Assembly: GCF_016919175.1 (NCBI RefSeq)
Contig: NZ_JAFFPU010000006.1
Location: 1 to 64,000, forward strand
Direction of reading: 5' to 3'
Source: Leptospira ainlahdjerensis
Lineage (GTDB): Bacteria > Spirochaetota > Leptospiria > Leptospirales > Leptospiraceae
Length of the DNA stretch: 64,000 nt
The notes beneath the pieces are model-generated. The model saw only the letters and a list, made by a program, of their open reading frames with translations. It had not been told where the DNA came from and searched no databases. The translations under genes were made by a program, and so were the position numbers. This document shows positions 24,337 through 39,498 of this stretch, one piece after another (position 1 is the first letter of the stretch; each line of letters opens with the position of its first letter).

Positions 24337-24924
24337 ATGGCATTCCGCACGGTCTTTTTTTCGATTCTTCTCGTTTTTCTTTCCGGATTGGCAATCGCCG
24401 CCTACGATCCGGATCTTCTCCAATGGGAGACCCTCGAATGGATCTACGAAAAACGGACATTCTTTCTTTTTTCCCTCATTTTTATCGTTTCGGCAATACT
24501 CATCTTTTGGATTTATTTTAAAGCGAAGAAGGGAATTCTCCATTCTAAAACCATAACCGTCTCCCATCTTCAGGAATCGTTAAACGAAGTCATCCAAGAC
24601 AACCAATCTCTTTTTTCCTTTTTAAAAACAGCAAAAGACGGACTCGAAAAACAACTGGAATCCTCCAAATCGAAATTTTCTCCCGAATTTTTTTCCTCCT
24701 GCTCCGCGGAATATCTGAAACTCTCGATGGAATTCTCTTCTTCTTCCGAAATTTTCGAGGCGATTCCTTTAGCTCCGGAAGATACCGAAAACAAAAAGAA
24801 TGGGAATAACTTTAGGATTTCAGAATATTCTGATTTAATCAATCGTCACAGAAAACTTTCCAGATCTTTGGAAAAATTGAGAGAGGATCTCACTCGTCTG
24901 AGGAAAAAGGTTTCCGAGGCATGA
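24337..24924 (+). CDS. Membrane protein with coiled coil (195 aa)
   Basis: Two hydrophobic helices (about 4-22 and 40-62) are followed by a cytosolic or periplasmic helical region with a C-terminal coiled coil ([20 protein letters not shown]). No domain is recognised. Its stop overlaps the start of the amidase-type lipoprotein (ATGA), so the two are translationally coupled and may act together at the envelope. Confidence 0.72.
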   Translation: MAFRTVFFSILLVFLSGLAIAAYDPDLLQWETLEWIYEKRTFFLFSLIFIVSAILIFWIYFKAKKGILHSKTITVSHLQESLNEVIQDNQSLFSFLKTAKDGLEKQLESSKSKFSPEFFSSCSAEYLKLSMEFSSSSEIFEAIPLAPEDTENKKNGNNFRISEYSDLINRHRKLSRSLEKLREDLTRLRKKVSEA

Positions 24925-26249
24925 ATTTCAGATCATTGTTCTTTTTTCTTTTTTTGGCCTACCTCGGTTGTGCGTCGATCAACAAGACAACGCCGTCTCA
25001 ATGGAAGAATCCGATTCTTCCATTCTTAACCTTGGGTTTTGATCAAGAATCCTTAAACTCGATCGGCAAAAAACGTTGGTCGTTTCGGATCAAATCAATC
25101 CTTCTTCACCATACAAACGCCCTCAAGGCGGAAGAATATTTAGAAAAAAGCAGAACCTCTGGTTGGATGGTCCACTTTTTAGTTCTGGAGAACGGAGCCG
25201 TCTACGGCGTGGAAGATCCGGCTAAAATTCTGTATCGAGCGGCGCCGGGTATGGACGACTTTACGATTCATGTTTCTTGGGAAGGTTCCGGAGAATCCAT
25301 TCTTAAAAATGAAAGTCAACTCAAAGCTCTCAGCGATCTGATTCAAAACCTTTCCAAAGAATATTCAATTCCTCTAAATAACTTTGACATCGCATCCAAA
25401 AAAGGCGTTTTCACCCATTCTCAGAGCAAAAAAAAGTTCGGAAGATTTATAGATACAAGCGACTGCGGCGGTGAAAAAATTCTGTCGACGGTCTTTTCCA
25501 GGATTCAAGGAAAATTTTATGAGGAAACGGAATGGAAGGATCGATTTGCTCCAGGCTGGGTGATTCGGAAGGAAAAATTCGTAGACGCAACCGGCAAGAA
25601 GATCGTTCCAACCTATTCTCACGGACGGGGAATCACTCCCCATCCTTCGGTCGAATTGAGTTCGATCGAAAAAAACTCGGAAGGAAAAACTCCCGAAGAA
25701 AAAAGGCTTCGTTACAATCATCGAGGAACCATTCGACCCGATTGTATCGTTTTACACTATACTGCAATTCCGGATTATCAAAAAACTTTAGAAGTATTAG
25801 AAAAACGGAATTTATCAGCGACATTCCTCGCCGACAAAGACGGCAAGATCTATCAACTTCTGGATTCGATCCTGGACGTGGCAGCAGCAGCGACAGGGAC
25901 CAATGCAAATTGTTTCCAAGTTGAAATCGTTGGAAAGGACACCGAGATGCTCCTTGCCAATAAGATACAAACGGAAGCGGTCTCACGGCTCGTAAAAGAA
26001 CTCTCGGAGAAATATAAGATTCCCCTGAACAACGAAAGAGTGGAATCCTTAAAGGGTGTTTATTCCCATACTCAAGCGAAAAAGAAATGGGGTGGCTCGA
26101 TTCATCTGGACGGAAAGGACTTTGATCCGGGCGAACCTTATATGAAATTCGTTTTAGAGCTCACCGGCGGAACTTTTTTTTCGGAAGAAAGCTGGTACGA
26201 AAGAACGAACGATGATTGGATTCTACTCCTGAGCGCCTTTCAACCCTAA
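24921..26249 (+). CDS. Lipoprotein with two N-acetylmuramoyl-L-alanine amidase (PGRP-type) domains
   Basis: A 442-residue lipoprotein (lipobox LAYLGC, Cys at 17). Two amidase_2 domains lie in tandem (about 45-205 and 265-425). Domain 1 has LLHHTNA, FTHSQ and DTSDCGG; domain 2 has VLHYTA, YSHTQ and [12 protein letters not shown]. In this family Zn is held by two His and one Asp or Cys. Domain 1 appears to use Cys (as in T7 lysozyme), domain 2 Asp (as in AmiD). It would cut the stem peptide from peptidoglycan in the periplasm. It is coupled to the upstream membrane coiled-coil gene. Confidence 0.85.
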   Translation: MNFRSLFFFLFLAYLGCASINKTTPSQWKNPILPFLTLGFDQESLNSIGKKRWSFRIKSILLHHTNALKAEEYLEKSRTSGWMVHFLVLENGAVYGVEDPAKILYRAAPGMDDFTIHVSWEGSGESILKNESQLKALSDLIQNLSKEYSIPLNNFDIASKKGVFTHSQSKKKFGRFIDTSDCGGEKILSTVFSRIQGKFYEETEWKDRFAPGWVIRKEKFVDATGKKIVPTYSHGRGITPHPSVELSSIEKNSEGKTPEEKRLRYNHRGTIRPDCIVLHYTAIPDYQKTLEVLEKRNLSATFLADKDGKIYQLLDSILDVAAAATGTNANCFQVEIVGKDTEMLLANKIQTEAVSRLVKELSEKYKIPLNNERVESLKGVYSHTQAKKKWGGSIHLDGKDFDPGEPYMKFVLELTGGTFFSEESWYERTNDDWILLLSAFQP

Positions 26250-26756
26250 GACTTTTTGCCATCATAAAGTCATCGTTGATCCCGATTTCCCTTTCGTCGC
26301 AAATCCGCATTCGATTTCACTCCCAGCTTATAATTCGAAGTCGGTTCCATATTAAGAATTACGGACGTTATACAGCTTCGATTGCAAAAACACCCTCCAA
26401 TTGGACATCACCTAACAAAAATTTTTGCTCGTTCTATTAAATCATTGATCCTAACATCGTCGCCGAATTCTTTCCTTATTAAGAGCGAAAACTCTTCGCG
26501 ATTCTCTTAAAAATAAAATCCTATACCCGACGTTCGAATGAGGAATCTCTTCGAGATACGGACGGCTAACGGATCGGAACTTCTGTTTCCACCCACTCCA
26601 TCGATGAATCGAATGTGATTCCAGAAACTTCGAGACGAAACGATAAGAGCGATTTTAAAATAATGGAGAGGTGCCCTTTTCTATTTCGAAATTTCGAATC
26701 CGTTCCCATTCAACGCGGTTTTCGATTGTGGTCGAAAGGTAAATGAGTTAGAATAT
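26250..26756. other. Intergenic region upstream of the Amt-chemoreceptor gene
   Basis: No gene is supported. A TTGTGG-17-TAGAAT pair (about 26725-26752) resembles a sigma-70 promoter, but its start point would fall at or after the ATG at 26757, so it is doubtful. The region may hold the fusion gene's control sites. Confidence 0.35.
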
Positions 26757-29114
26757 ATGAAACACGTTAAGAATCATTTGAAAAAAAATTCTCTCATCCT
26801 CATCTTTTTGTTCGGGATTCAGTTCCCGCTCTATGCAGATTCTCCGGCGCAAGAACTCTCGAAAGGTGCGGATCCGATCTGGTTGATCATCTGCGCCGCC
26901 TTAGTCTTTTTTATGCAGGCCGGTTTTTTGATGTTGGAAACCGGACTTTCTAGACTTAAAAACACGATAAACGTCGCCGTTAAGAATCTAATGGATTATA
27001 TCGTAGGCACCGTGGCCTTTTTTTGTATCGGTTTCGGCCTTATGTTCGGCTACTCCAGCGACGGCTGGATCGGAACCAATCATTTCTTTTTAGAAGGACT
27101 AAAATCCGGTAAGGAATTTGCCTTTTTTCTTTTTCAAGTCGCGTTTATGGGAACCGCGGCCACGATCGTTTCGGGCGCCGTCGCAGAGCGCATTAAATTT
27201 TCTGCATATTTGATAGTTTCGATCATAGTTTCCCTATTCATCTATCCCACTTTCGGTCATTGGACCTGGGGAGGAGGATGGATCGCCAGACTCGGATTCG
27301 TCGACTTTGCGGGCTCTACCGTTGTACATTCGTTAGGCGGTTGGATTTCTCTTGCGGGTATAATCGTACTTGGTGCGAGAAAGGATAAATTTAGAGAGGA
27401 CGGCTCCGCCCGAAAAATCCACGGACACAATCTTACATTTTCCGTTCTGGGCGTTTTTATTCTTTGGTTCGGATGGTTCGGCTTTAACGGAGGAAGCACT
27501 CTTTCTTTTTCGGAAGACGTTCCTCTGATAATCCTCAACACAAGTCTCGCCGCAAGCGCCGGTGGGATTCTTGCGATCTCAGTCTCCTGGATCTTATACA
27601 AAGTTGCTTCCGTAGAGGATTGTATGAACGGCGTTCTCGGGGGACTTGTCGCAATTACTGCGGGTTGTCACGCGCTCGCGCCTTCCGCATCTCTTCTTTT
27701 GGGTGCAGTCGCAGGAATTTCCGTCGTCGTAACGGCTTGGGTTTTGGAGAATGTGTTAAAACTCGACGACGTAGTAGGCGCGTTTCCCGTTCACGGTGTT
27801 TGCGGAATCATTGGCACTTTATTTCTTCCTATTCTATCAGAAAATCAAGATATTCGAATACTTCCTCAACTCATCGGCGTTGCCATTTGTGCGGTTTGGG
27901 CTTTCGGACTTGGTTTAATTCTTTTTTGGGTTTTAAAAATTTCGATCGGAATCCGAGTCAACGAGGAGTTCGAAGAAAAAGGTCTGAACATTACGGAACA
28001 CGGTGCGGGCTCGAGCTGGATCGACTTGATCCATTCTCTAAAAGATCTTTCGAAAGGCGGCGGAGATCTAACTCGCAAAATTCACGTTGATACCGGAACC
28101 GAAGCAGGGGCGATTGCATTCTTAATGAACCGGTATCTTTCCAATCTTGGAGAGATGATTTTTACGATTAAGGAGAAATCGGGAGAACTTGAAAATTCGG
28201 CTTCGGAAATCTCTTCAGCTTGGGGAAATATGAGCCAGAACATCCAAGAACAAGCTGCGAGTTTGGAGGAAGTAACCGCCATTTTCGATTCGTTTCGCGA
28301 TTCGTTCCAGAAAATCTCCAATTCCGCCTCGGAACAAAAGGCAATCGAAGCAAAAGCAAAAAAAATGTTAAACGAATTGGTATTCGGTTTCCAAAAATTC
28401 GATCTCGATCTAAAAGAAAGTTCCGAAAAGTCGGGACGATCAGTGGAAAACATAAATCTTAGCACAAAGGAATTAAATCATCTCGAATCGGATATAAACG
28501 ACATAGGAGCTTCCGCAAAAAAAGTGGAAAGTTTGGTGAAATTGTTAAACGACATCTCGGCGAAGTTAGGAATGCTTTCCATCAACGCTTCCATCGAAGC
28601 CGCGCGTTCGGGTAGCTCCGGAAAGGGTTTCGGAGTGGTCGCGGAAGAAATCAATAAACTCGCTTCGAGTACTCAAGAAAGCACAAAAAAGGCCTCCGAA
28701 ATTTTGGGCGAGATTCAGTCCGCAGTTCATCGCGGGAAATCCACGGTTTCGACTACTGTTGACTTTTTTAAGAATTTAACTGAAGAATTTAGAACCCTCG
28801 CCGAAACACAAATTTCGATCCGTGAAAACAGCGCACACTATTCCAATCTTATCGAAAGTCTAAACCGTCTCAACACGTCAGTCACGGATCAGAGTGAAAT
28901 TATCATGAGCAATATCGTGGATCGTTCGACCGAAATCAAAGGTCTTTACGAATCCATCGAGTTTGTCAGCGCCGCTTTCCACGAAATTTCGGCCCAGTCC
29001 GAAGAATTGACTGCAACCGGAGATTTTCTAAAACAACTTTCGGCAATTCTGAATTCTTTAGTTAGAAATTTCAGGGTAGAAAAAGAAGTGGTTCCGGAAC
29101 TCATAACCGGTTGA
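26757..29114 (+). CDS. Ammonium transporter - methyl-accepting chemotaxis protein fusion
   Basis: A 785-residue protein joining two full modules. Residues about 1-25 are a signal peptide. Residues about 35-420 are an Amt channel with 11 helices and both pore histidines ([14 protein letters not shown] and [12 protein letters not shown]) and the Amt tail [18 protein letters not shown] linker ([20 protein letters not shown]) leads to an MCP signalling hairpin (about 470-780) whose tip reads [20 protein letters not shown], then [20 protein letters not shown]. The usual QTNLLALNA is replaced, and no HAMP is obvious. It could turn ammonium binding or flux into a CheA signal. Fusions of Amt to histidine kinases and GGDEF domains are known; a chemoreceptor fusion is rarer. 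No che genes are adjacent. Confidence 0.92.
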   Translation: MKHVKNHLKKNSLILIFLFGIQFPLYADSPAQELSKGADPIWLIICAALVFFMQAGFLMLETGLSRLKNTINVAVKNLMDYIVGTVAFFCIGFGLMFGYSSDGWIGTNHFFLEGLKSGKEFAFFLFQVAFMGTAATIVSGAVAERIKFSAYLIVSIIVSLFIYPTFGHWTWGGGWIARLGFVDFAGSTVVHSLGGWISLAGIIVLGARKDKFREDGSARKIHGHNLTFSVLGVFILWFGWFGFNGGSTLSFSEDVPLIILNTSLAASAGGILAISVSWILYKVASVEDCMNGVLGGLVAITAGCHALAPSASLLLGAVAGISVVVTAWVLENVLKLDDVVGAFPVHGVCGIIGTLFLPILSENQDIRILPQLIGVAICAVWAFGLGLILFWVLKISIGIRVNEEFEEKGLNITEHGAGSSWIDLIHSLKDLSKGGGDLTRKIHVDTGTEAGAIAFLMNRYLSNLGEMIFTIKEKSGELENSASEISSAWGNMSQNIQEQAASLEEVTAIFDSFRDSFQKISNSASEQKAIEAKAKKMLNELVFGFQKFDLDLKESSEKSGRSVENINLSTKELNHLESDINDIGASAKKVESLVKLLNDISAKLGMLSINASIEAARSGSSGKGFGVVAEEINKLASSTQESTKKASEILGEIQSAVHRGKSTVSTTVDFFKNLTEEFRTLAETQISIRENSAHYSNLIESLNRLNTSVTDQSEIIMSNIVDRSTEIKGLYESIEFVSAAFHEISAQSEELTATGDFLKQLSAILNSLVRNFRVEKEVVPELITG

Positions 29115-29240
29115 TATTTTTCACCGTTGAAAAATTTCAAATCCTTATAACGCAGCTATCTGTAAGAGTCCGCTTTGATTTCGTTTCAAACGTTCGTTCA
29201 AATTTTTGAATCGAACTTGTCATTCGATCAAGATTCAACA

Positions 29241-29485
29241 GTGGCTATTCGTGTTCAAGAAGCCTGGGACCTGGCTTATCGCTTCCATGACGCACAAAAA
29301 TACGGCGGCGTTAAATAAAACGAAAAAGTGAAATACCTGAGCCATATCGAAAGTTTCGTTTTGGAAATTTCAAATGTATTACAATTTGATAAAGCGATAA
29401 ACGCCGATTCGGAACCCTTTTTTCCGATCCAGATGATACGGTCGGGCTCGACGAATTTACCCGGAATCGGCAAGACCGGCATTGA
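29241..29485 (+). pseudogene. Decayed SpoT-like HD-domain hydrolase
   Basis: AIRVQEAWDLAYRFHDAQKY then GGVK, a TAA, NEKVKYLSHIESFVLEISNV resembles the start of an HD domain of the (p)ppGpp hydrolase (SpoT/MESH1) type, where HxxQ-Y-G and the following LxHI are conserved. The next piece, DDTVGLDEFTR, matches the HDTxEDT region but only after a frame change near 29430. So there is an in-frame stop at about 29315, a frameshift, and truncation. It lies between the fusion gene and PhyH. Confidence 0.6.
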
Positions 29486-29545
29486 TCGTAAACTTTTTGA
29501 AAACCGTTTGACGAATCGAAAATAATTTTTCTCAAACCTTTCTTT

Positions 29546-30319
29546 TTACTCAGACGAAGTCGGTTCGATAGCGATGCAAGAACCGATCTTCTCAAAAATC
29601 GGATTCTCAAAAAACGCGGAATCCGAATCCGGAAAGTGTCCGTCCTGTTGCGCTTCCATACTCGAACGCGGAAAAGACGTATAAAGAATATCAAATGTAG
29701 TTCGATTCAGTCCGTAAACTCCTCTGTGAATCAAATGTGCGGAAAAAACAAGTAAGTCGCCGGGCTGATGTGGAATTCTTACCGAACCGGGAAGTTCATC
29801 GGAATTTTTTCGCCCGCTCAAGCCCAATCTCGTATTTTTTTCCAACTCGTTATCCCATCGAAGATGAGAACCCGGAATGAAATCCATTCCCGGATCGGGC
29901 TGAAACGGAATTCGAAAATGGAATACGAGATCCTTCTGAATGATCTCTTTTTGTTTTTCTTCCTCAACACCCAAATATTGAACGTCTCGATGCCAATACG
30001 GTTTTTTAGAATCTGATTTTGGATTAAAAAAAAGCTGAGTATTCAAAAAGTATACTTTAGAATTTGCTAATCTCTCTGCGATCGCAACCAGCTCGGATTT
30101 CGCTATCAATCCAAACAATCGTTCTCGATCCTGAAAAACGGGTGAAAACTTTTTGCTCGTAAGATATGCGCTGTTTACGTTTTCAGAGAAGTCTAAATCG
30201 ACTTTCCATCTACGGTCGGCGTCCAGCACAATATTGGAAACGGCTGAAAGCTCGCTTTTTGAAAAAAAATTCCTAAAAAGATAATAGCCGTTTTTTGCAA
30301 ATTCTTCCGCGTAAGACAC
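29546..30319 (-). CDS. Phytanoyl-CoA dioxygenase (PhyH) family protein
   Basis: A 257-residue Fe(II)/2-oxoglutarate dioxygenase. The metal triad is visible as WHRD (His and Asp) and SAHLIHRG (His), with MDFIPGSHLRW and LYTSF around the 2-oxoglutarate site. It hydroxylates a small organic substrate that cannot be named from sequence. Translation most likely starts at GTG; a weak site precedes it. It is convergent with the SpoT-like pseudogene and follows the chemoreceptor gene on the same strand. Confidence 0.88.
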   Translation of the reverse strand: MSYAEEFAKNGYYLFRNFFSKSELSAVSNIVLDADRRWKVDLDFSENVNSAYLTSKKFSPVFQDRERLFGLIAKSELVAIAERLANSKVYFLNTQLFFNPKSDSKKPYWHRDVQYLGVEEEKQKEIIQKDLVFHFRIPFQPDPGMDFIPGSHLRWDNELEKNTRLGLSGRKNSDELPGSVRIPHQPGDLLVFSAHLIHRGVYGLNRTTFDILYTSFPRSSMEAQQDGHFPDSDSAFFENPIFEKIGSCIAIEPTSSE

Positions 30320-30360
30320 GTTTCATACTGGAAGCCTGGGACATTTTGTAAATAAAAATC

Positions 30361-32454
30361 CTAAGAAAACTTGAACTGAGAAAGTATCACGTTCAGTTCA
30401 TTTGCTTGACGCTTGATTTTTTCCGCGACTCTAGAAACCTCGTCCGAATTGATTGCGATCGTTTGTGATTCGGTCGTGATCAATTGAATCGTCTCCGCGA
30501 TCTGATCCGTCGATAATTTTTGTTCTTTAGTCGCTGTCTCGATCTGTAACGATTCGGAAGAAACCTTTACGATGGTTTCCGTGATTTGATCGATTCGAAT
30601 CGTATTTTCTTTTACATTGTTTACGAGATCCACAACTTCCTGCTGGTATCGATTGGTATTTTCGATCAATTCCAAAAGGAAGGTGACGACCGTATTCACG
30701 TTGTTAGAACCTTTATCGACGGCCTCATGAGTATTCGAAACAAGTCTTTCGATATCACGAACGCTTGCAACGGATCGATCGGCCAGTTTAGAAATTTCTT
30801 CCGCGACCACTGCAAATCCTTTTCCGGCCTCGCCCGCTCTTGCCGCTTCGATAGCCGCATTTAAAGACAGCAAATTCGTTTGATCCGAAATTTCGGTGAT
30901 CAAAACCGTGATCGAATTGATCTCTTTCGCCATTTCCCGAATTTCATCGATTGCCTTAGTCGCCTGAAGAATCGTTTCCTTTCCTTCCACGGCGGCGTTC
31001 GCGGTCCTTTTTACGGAATCGCTAAGGCCGATCAATCTTTCACCGGCAAGACCCATTGATGTTTTTAGTTGTCCCGATCTTATGCTTAGATCTTGTGCGT
31101 CTCTTGCTTCTCCTTCCACGGAATGCAAAACGTTTTGTAAGGAAGCGGCAATCTCCTCGAGCGCGGCCGAGGATTCTTCCGTACCCGCCGCCTGCGATTG
31201 CGCGGATTGATTGAGACTTTGAATCGAGTCCGTCAATTGACTCACGATCAGATTCGAGTTATGCGCCATTCGAGAAAGATTTTGGAAAAGCGACGCGAGG
31301 TAGTTTAGGAATTCATTGATTGAATCCGTGATTTCGCCGATTTCATTTTGATAAACCGCGTCGATCTGAATGGTTAAATCCCTTTCTCCCATCGCTTGTT
31401 TTAATCCGCGTGTGATTTTATGAACCGGATCGATGATGGATCGAATCAAGATATAACAGAACACGGTCGTCACCAAAATTAAAACAAACAAACCGGAAAG
31501 AGCGAAAACAATTCTGAGCCGATCCGCTTTTAATCTTTCTTTCAGAAGTTCCTGCGTCGTAAGGAGAAGATCTCTTTCCAGAAACTTGTATTCATCGACG
31601 AAAGCGAGCATCCTTTTCAAAAATATGTCAGGAGTTTCATTGGATTCTCCCGTGAAGGTTTTTTTACAAAGATCCAAGTTCAGTTTTACGTTCTTATCTA
31701 AGTTAAGAATTCTTTCCTCAAATTTACTCTTGATGATTCCGTTTTGATCCAAGGATCTTTTGAGAAGAGCCGTGACTTCCTTTTGATTGCTTTCGATATG
31801 ATGGATTTTGTTTAGAATCTGAATCGCCTCCTTGGAATGTAAGTCCGGCTTTTTCTGTTCCAAAAGTTGATACCCCGTACCTCGAATGATCGCGAGATCG
31901 CTGATGATGTTCGGAATATACAAAATGTTAACCGAAAGAACATAAAATGTTTCGGGATGAGAATCCAAAATCAAATTTGATTCCTGTGCAACGTATTCTT
32001 GATACTCCGTCAATAATTTAAAAAGAGGTTCGTGGGATTTGAGTATAACGTCGATATCAAGATTTGTCTCAGGAATTTTAGGAATGATTTTCCATTCTTC
32101 TCTCATCGATGCGAGATATCGAGGGGAACGTTCCATAAAACCGATCTCTTTTTCCAAATTCTCCAATTTGACCAGTTGATCTTCCATCGCTTGGTTGCTT
32201 TTTTTCAATACTTCGATCGAAGTCTTCCCCTTCATCGAATAAAAGAAATCCTTTCTGCGATCCACGAGTTTGGAATAGAGTTCTATCGCTCCGAAGAAAA
32301 AATCGATTCCGCCGACTTCCCTCTTTGTAAACTCGCTCTTATCCGAGAACTCCTTTAAAAAGAAAAAACTGGATAGAAGAAGCGGAATGAGAGTGGGAAG
32401 AATTACCAATGTGAGTTTTTTTAGAAGGGAAAGATTGTAGATTTTTTTTATCAC
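30361..32454 (-). CDS. Methyl-accepting chemotaxis protein
   Basis: A 697-residue transmembrane chemoreceptor. A first membrane helix (about 13-30), a helical periplasmic sensor (about 35-310), a second helix (about 315-340), a HAMP domain ([20 protein letters not shown]) and a cytoplasmic signalling hairpin with the canonical tip [20 protein letters not shown] then [20 protein letters not shown]. It controls flagellar rotation through CheA/CheW. The GTG start has GAGGA nine bases upstream. No C-terminal pentapeptide tether is seen. Confidence 0.94.
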   Translation of the reverse strand: MIKKIYNLSLLKKLTLVILPTLIPLLLSSFFFLKEFSDKSEFTKREVGGIDFFFGAIELYSKLVDRRKDFFYSMKGKTSIEVLKKSNQAMEDQLVKLENLEKEIGFMERSPRYLASMREEWKIIPKIPETNLDIDVILKSHEPLFKLLTEYQEYVAQESNLILDSHPETFYVLSVNILYIPNIISDLAIIRGTGYQLLEQKKPDLHSKEAIQILNKIHHIESNQKEVTALLKRSLDQNGIIKSKFEERILNLDKNVKLNLDLCKKTFTGESNETPDIFLKRMLAFVDEYKFLERDLLLTTQELLKERLKADRLRIVFALSGLFVLILVTTVFCYILIRSIIDPVHKITRGLKQAMGERDLTIQIDAVYQNEIGEITDSINEFLNYLASLFQNLSRMAHNSNLIVSQLTDSIQSLNQSAQSQAAGTEESSAALEEIAASLQNVLHSVEGEARDAQDLSIRSGQLKTSMGLAGERLIGLSDSVKRTANAAVEGKETILQATKAIDEIREMAKEINSITVLITEISDQTNLLSLNAAIEAARAGEAGKGFAVVAEEISKLADRSVASVRDIERLVSNTHEAVDKGSNNVNTVVTFLLELIENTNRYQQEVVDLVNNVKENTIRIDQITETIVKVSSESLQIETATKEQKLSTDQIAETIQLITTESQTIAINSDEVSRVAEKIKRQANELNVILSQFKFS

Positions 32455-32730
32455 GGTTTCTATTCCTCGGAGGAGAAGAGTAGAACCGGGTTTTATTTCT
32501 TTTCAAGAAATTATTACCTGAATAATGCTAAATTAAAACGAAGAATTTCGTTTAATAAGTCCGTCTCACTCTTCTAAAAAGGATAAGACTTTGCTAAAGA
32601 AGGAATTATTACTCCGCTTCGGAATTGTTAGTTTAGAATATTTTAAAAAAGGGAAGAATCGGATCCAGCGTTCATCGGGCTTGTCCGTTTCAGAATCGAG
32701 CCCGATCGACGATGTCGCTTTAAATTGAAA

Positions 32731-33210
<480 letters not shown>

Positions 33211-33228
33211 TATCAGCCCCCTATTTTC

Positions 33229-33357
33229 ATTCAGACCTTATACAAGAAAGAAATAGAAACGCCTTACATTTCGGCGGATTCCCAGTCTTACTTTTTAGGA
33301 TGCAAGGATTGTAAGAGAGCGTGTTTTGAAGACAAGTGTTTTTTAGAAAGACTTTAA
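33229..33357 (+). other. Possible remnant of a small cysteine-rich protein
   Basis: The plus frame reads TPYISADSQSYFLGCKDCKR then ACFEDKCFLERL and a stop, with two CxxC-like cysteine pairs. No start codon with a ribosome site is visible, so it is probably the tail of a lost gene rather than a live one. It sits between dps and a hairpin. Confidence 0.3.
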
Positions 33358-33383
33358 GGAGCGGACTTAAACCGCCCCTTAAG
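33353..33383. terminator. Bidirectional hairpin at the end of the DegT gene
   Basis: TTTAAGGAGCGG and CCGCCCCTTAAG (near-complementary arms) around ACTTAAA form a stem 11 nt past the stop of the minus-strand aminotransferase gene. It could end transcription from either side, though neither flank has a long T-run. Confidence 0.45.
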
Positions 33384-33393
33384 TGTTGAGGAT

Positions 33394-34518
33394 TTACTTT
33401 TTCCGAGAATTGTATTCTCGAATCGCTGCGAAAACTTCTTCCAACTCTTCGTCTTTCATATAAGGAAAGAGCGGATAGTTGAGCACGGACGCACAAATTC
33501 TTCCGGTTGTATGTTTTTCCCCGAACTTTGCCTTGAGATAAGGTTTAGCTCCCGGTTGATCGCTCATGGCTCCCGGATAAATATTAGCGAAACCGATTCC
33601 CTTTTCTTTGAGGACTTCCTGAATATTCCCTCTTTCTTCCGGAGTGGAAAGAGTCACGTTACAATAACCGTTTTCTTCATAGTCCTTCGGGGGATGAACC
33701 ACTTGAATCCCGAGGTTTGGGAGTATTTCATAATATTTTTGTGCAGCAATTCTACGAGATTTGATTCTCGCGTCTAAATACTTTAGACTGATGTTCAAGA
33801 ATCCGGCTTGTAGAGTATCCAATCTGGAATTCCAACCCACGTCGCCGTACGCGTAATGGGAGATTCTTCCGTGATTGGCGAGCATTCTTACTCTATTGGA
33901 AAGTTCTTCATCGTTTGTAAACACGGCGCCGCCGTCTCCCGCTCCGCCTAACACCTTCGCCGGATAAAAGGAAGTCGTGCTGATCACGGCGTCCTTATAG
34001 ATGGAATCGCCCTTGTATTTCACTCCGAAACACTGAGCTCCGTCCTCCAAAAGCGGAATCCCTTTCGATTTGCAAAGTTTACGGAAGTCTTCGATTTTAG
34101 AAGAACCCCAACCGTAGAGATGAACGATCATCGCGGCCTTAGGTTTTACTTTTTCGACCGCCTTTTCGAATTCAGCAAAGTCCATCTGAAGATCGTCAGG
34201 ATTTGTATCCACGGTATAAGGTTCGGCCCCTACGTTTACGACCGCCTCGAAGGTTGCCCAGAACGTGGAATCGGGAAGCAAAACCGCGTCGCCCTTTCCA
34301 ACTCCTAAAGCCCTCAAAGCCAACTGAAGCGCATCCGTCCCGTTCGCGCAGGCTATTGAATATTTTGTCTGAGCGTAAGAAGCAAGATTTTTTTCCAGAA
34401 GTGAAATTTCCTCTCCTCCGATAAAACTCGCATTTTTACTGAGAACTTTTACCTTCTCTTCCCATTCTTCCAATAGTCCCGGCTCAAACCTTTTGATGTC
34501 GATAAATGGAACGCCCAT
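33394..34518 (-). CDS. DegT/DnrJ/EryC1/StrS-family sugar aminotransferase
   Basis: A 374-residue PLP enzyme that aminates nucleotide-linked keto-sugars for surface polysaccharides. It has [20 protein letters not shown], the substrate-binding LYGWGSS, VLEDGAQ-type region ([11 protein letters not shown]) and the PLP lysine in [26 protein letters not shown] site precedes the ATG. AGAATATTCT lies 33-42 nt upstream of the start. It is next to lon (48 nt away) but not in a sugar cluster here. Confidence 0.92.
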   Translation of the reverse strand: MGVPFIDIKRFEPGLLEEWEEKVKVLSKNASFIGGEEISLLEKNLASYAQTKYSIACANGTDALQLALRALGVGKGDAVLLPDSTFWATFEAVVNVGAEPYTVDTNPDDLQMDFAEFEKAVEKVKPKAAMIVHLYGWGSSKIEDFRKLCKSKGIPLLEDGAQCFGVKYKGDSIYKDAVISTTSFYPAKVLGGAGDGGAVFTNDEELSNRVRMLANHGRISHYAYGDVGWNSRLDTLQAGFLNISLKYLDARIKSRRIAAQKYYEILPNLGIQVVHPPKDYEENGYCNVTLSTPEERGNIQEVLKEKGIGFANIYPGAMSDQPGAKPYLKAKFGEKHTTGRICASVLNYPLFPYMKDEELEEVFAAIREYNSRKK

Positions 34519-34566
34519 TAGGCCCCCTGCTTTTTTTAAATTTATAGTTAAGAATATTCTAAAATG

Positions 34567-37068
<2,502 letters not shown>

Positions 37069-37270
37069 AATGTCTCCTATTCCCTAAAAAGTTCCGACAA
37101 GGGCCGGATTTGTCCAGGTTCCTACAGAGGAAAGGATTCTCAAATAAAATCCGATTCATTTTCCTTCTAAAATCGACTCGAAAAGAAGAGACTGGCCGTC
37201 TCTTTTTTGCAGAACCGCGCCCAAAAGTGGATAGAAAATGTGATAAGAATCCGGACTCCAAAAAGAGGAG

Positions 37271-37454
37271 TTTTTTGGAGTTCCTACATGCAAGTTTTTT
37301 CTTGCAAAATTAGAATTCTGTGATATAGAAAAGTCCTCAGTTTTTTCCGCCCCCCACCCCTCCACCCAAAATTTGGGCGGGGCGCGCCGCTTTCACGGAG
37401 GGCGTCGGAGTTCCGACAGGGTTCCTCTTGAGATTCCAAATACTTGTGGGTAAA
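37271..37454 (+). repeat. Dispersed intergenic repeat, copy D (full length)
   Basis: A forward copy: TTTTTTGGAGTTCCTACATG, then CTTGCAAAATTAGAATTCTG, TTTTTTCCGCC, the CCACCCAAAATTTGGGCGGGG core, GTCGGAGTTCCGACAG and ACTTGTGGGTAAAG. It carries no open frame. It lies in the 900-bp gap between lon and the next gene. Confidence 0.8.
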
Positions 37455-37676
37455 GATTCCTTCTTATTTTGAGAAGGAGAATCTGAATTTTTGGGAGTTC
37501 CTACTTTTGTTCCACGGTAAAATCAAAACTCGAAGTCCTCAATTCTTCCGGAGGTCAGATCTCAGACTTTCAATCTGTTGTGAGCTGGAGTTCCGACCAA
37601 AAAGAATCTCGCACAAAAGCGGCCTTCAAGAAAAACAAAAAATTAAAATCCAAAAAAGATACATTCGGATTTTCTT

Positions 37677-37820
37677 GAGGAACACGGCTACGAAAAAACC
37701 GAAAGGATAGAATCCGGTTGCAAATTTCACGATCCTTCGGAAAGATTTTCGATTCAAACAAAAGTGGGAACTCTCACACCAGATTCTAAAATCGAAAGAG
37801 ATTCTCCTGAAAGATTTTGA
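37677..37820 (+). pseudogene. Degraded coding remnant before the esterase gene
   Basis: A 47-codon frame without a start reads EEHGYEKTERIESGCKFHDP, SERFSIQTKVGTLTPDSKIE, RDSPERF then TGA. Just after it another frame gives SWNVGFLSLGSCGIG. Both look coding-like but match no family I know. Taken with the nearby GTGGGAACTC motif this suggests eroded sequence. Confidence 0.25.
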
Positions 37821-37898
37821 ATTCAAAATAGAACCTTTTCCTCAAAAAAAGAAATCTTGGAACGTCGGTTTTCTTTCCCTTGGATCTTGCGGTATCGG

Positions 37899-37927
37899 TT
37901 GACTTTCATTCCACCTCACTTTATAAT
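37899..37927 (+). promoter_or_regulatory. Sigma-70-type promoter of the esterase lipoprotein
   Basis: TTGACT (37899-37904), exactly 17 nt, then TATAAT (37922-37927). The predicted start near 37934 leaves a leader of about 44 nt before the ATG at 37978, with GAGGAG just upstream of it. This is the clearest promoter in the window. Confidence 0.8.
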
Positions 37928-37977
37928 TGGCGAGTTCAAAAAAGACAATCCCGAATGAAAGATGAGGAGTTTAAGAG

Positions 37978-39423
<1,446 letters not shown>

Positions 39424-39429
39424 AATAAA

Positions 39430-39466
39430 AAATCCGCGCGATTCAAATAAAGAAAAGCGCGGATTT
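39430..39466. terminator. Terminator after the esterase gene
   Basis: AAATCCGCGC and GCGCGGATTT make a perfect 10-bp stem. The stem starts 6 nt past the esterase stop, and the opposite gene ends at 39499, so it probably serves both converging genes. Confidence 0.7.
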
Positions 39467-39498
39467 CTCAAATCGATTTCGACTTAAAATTCAAAAAA

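Noticed and set aside
26725..26752. TTGTGG-17-TAGAAT as promoter of the Amt-MCP gene
   Set aside because: The start point would fall at or after the first codon.
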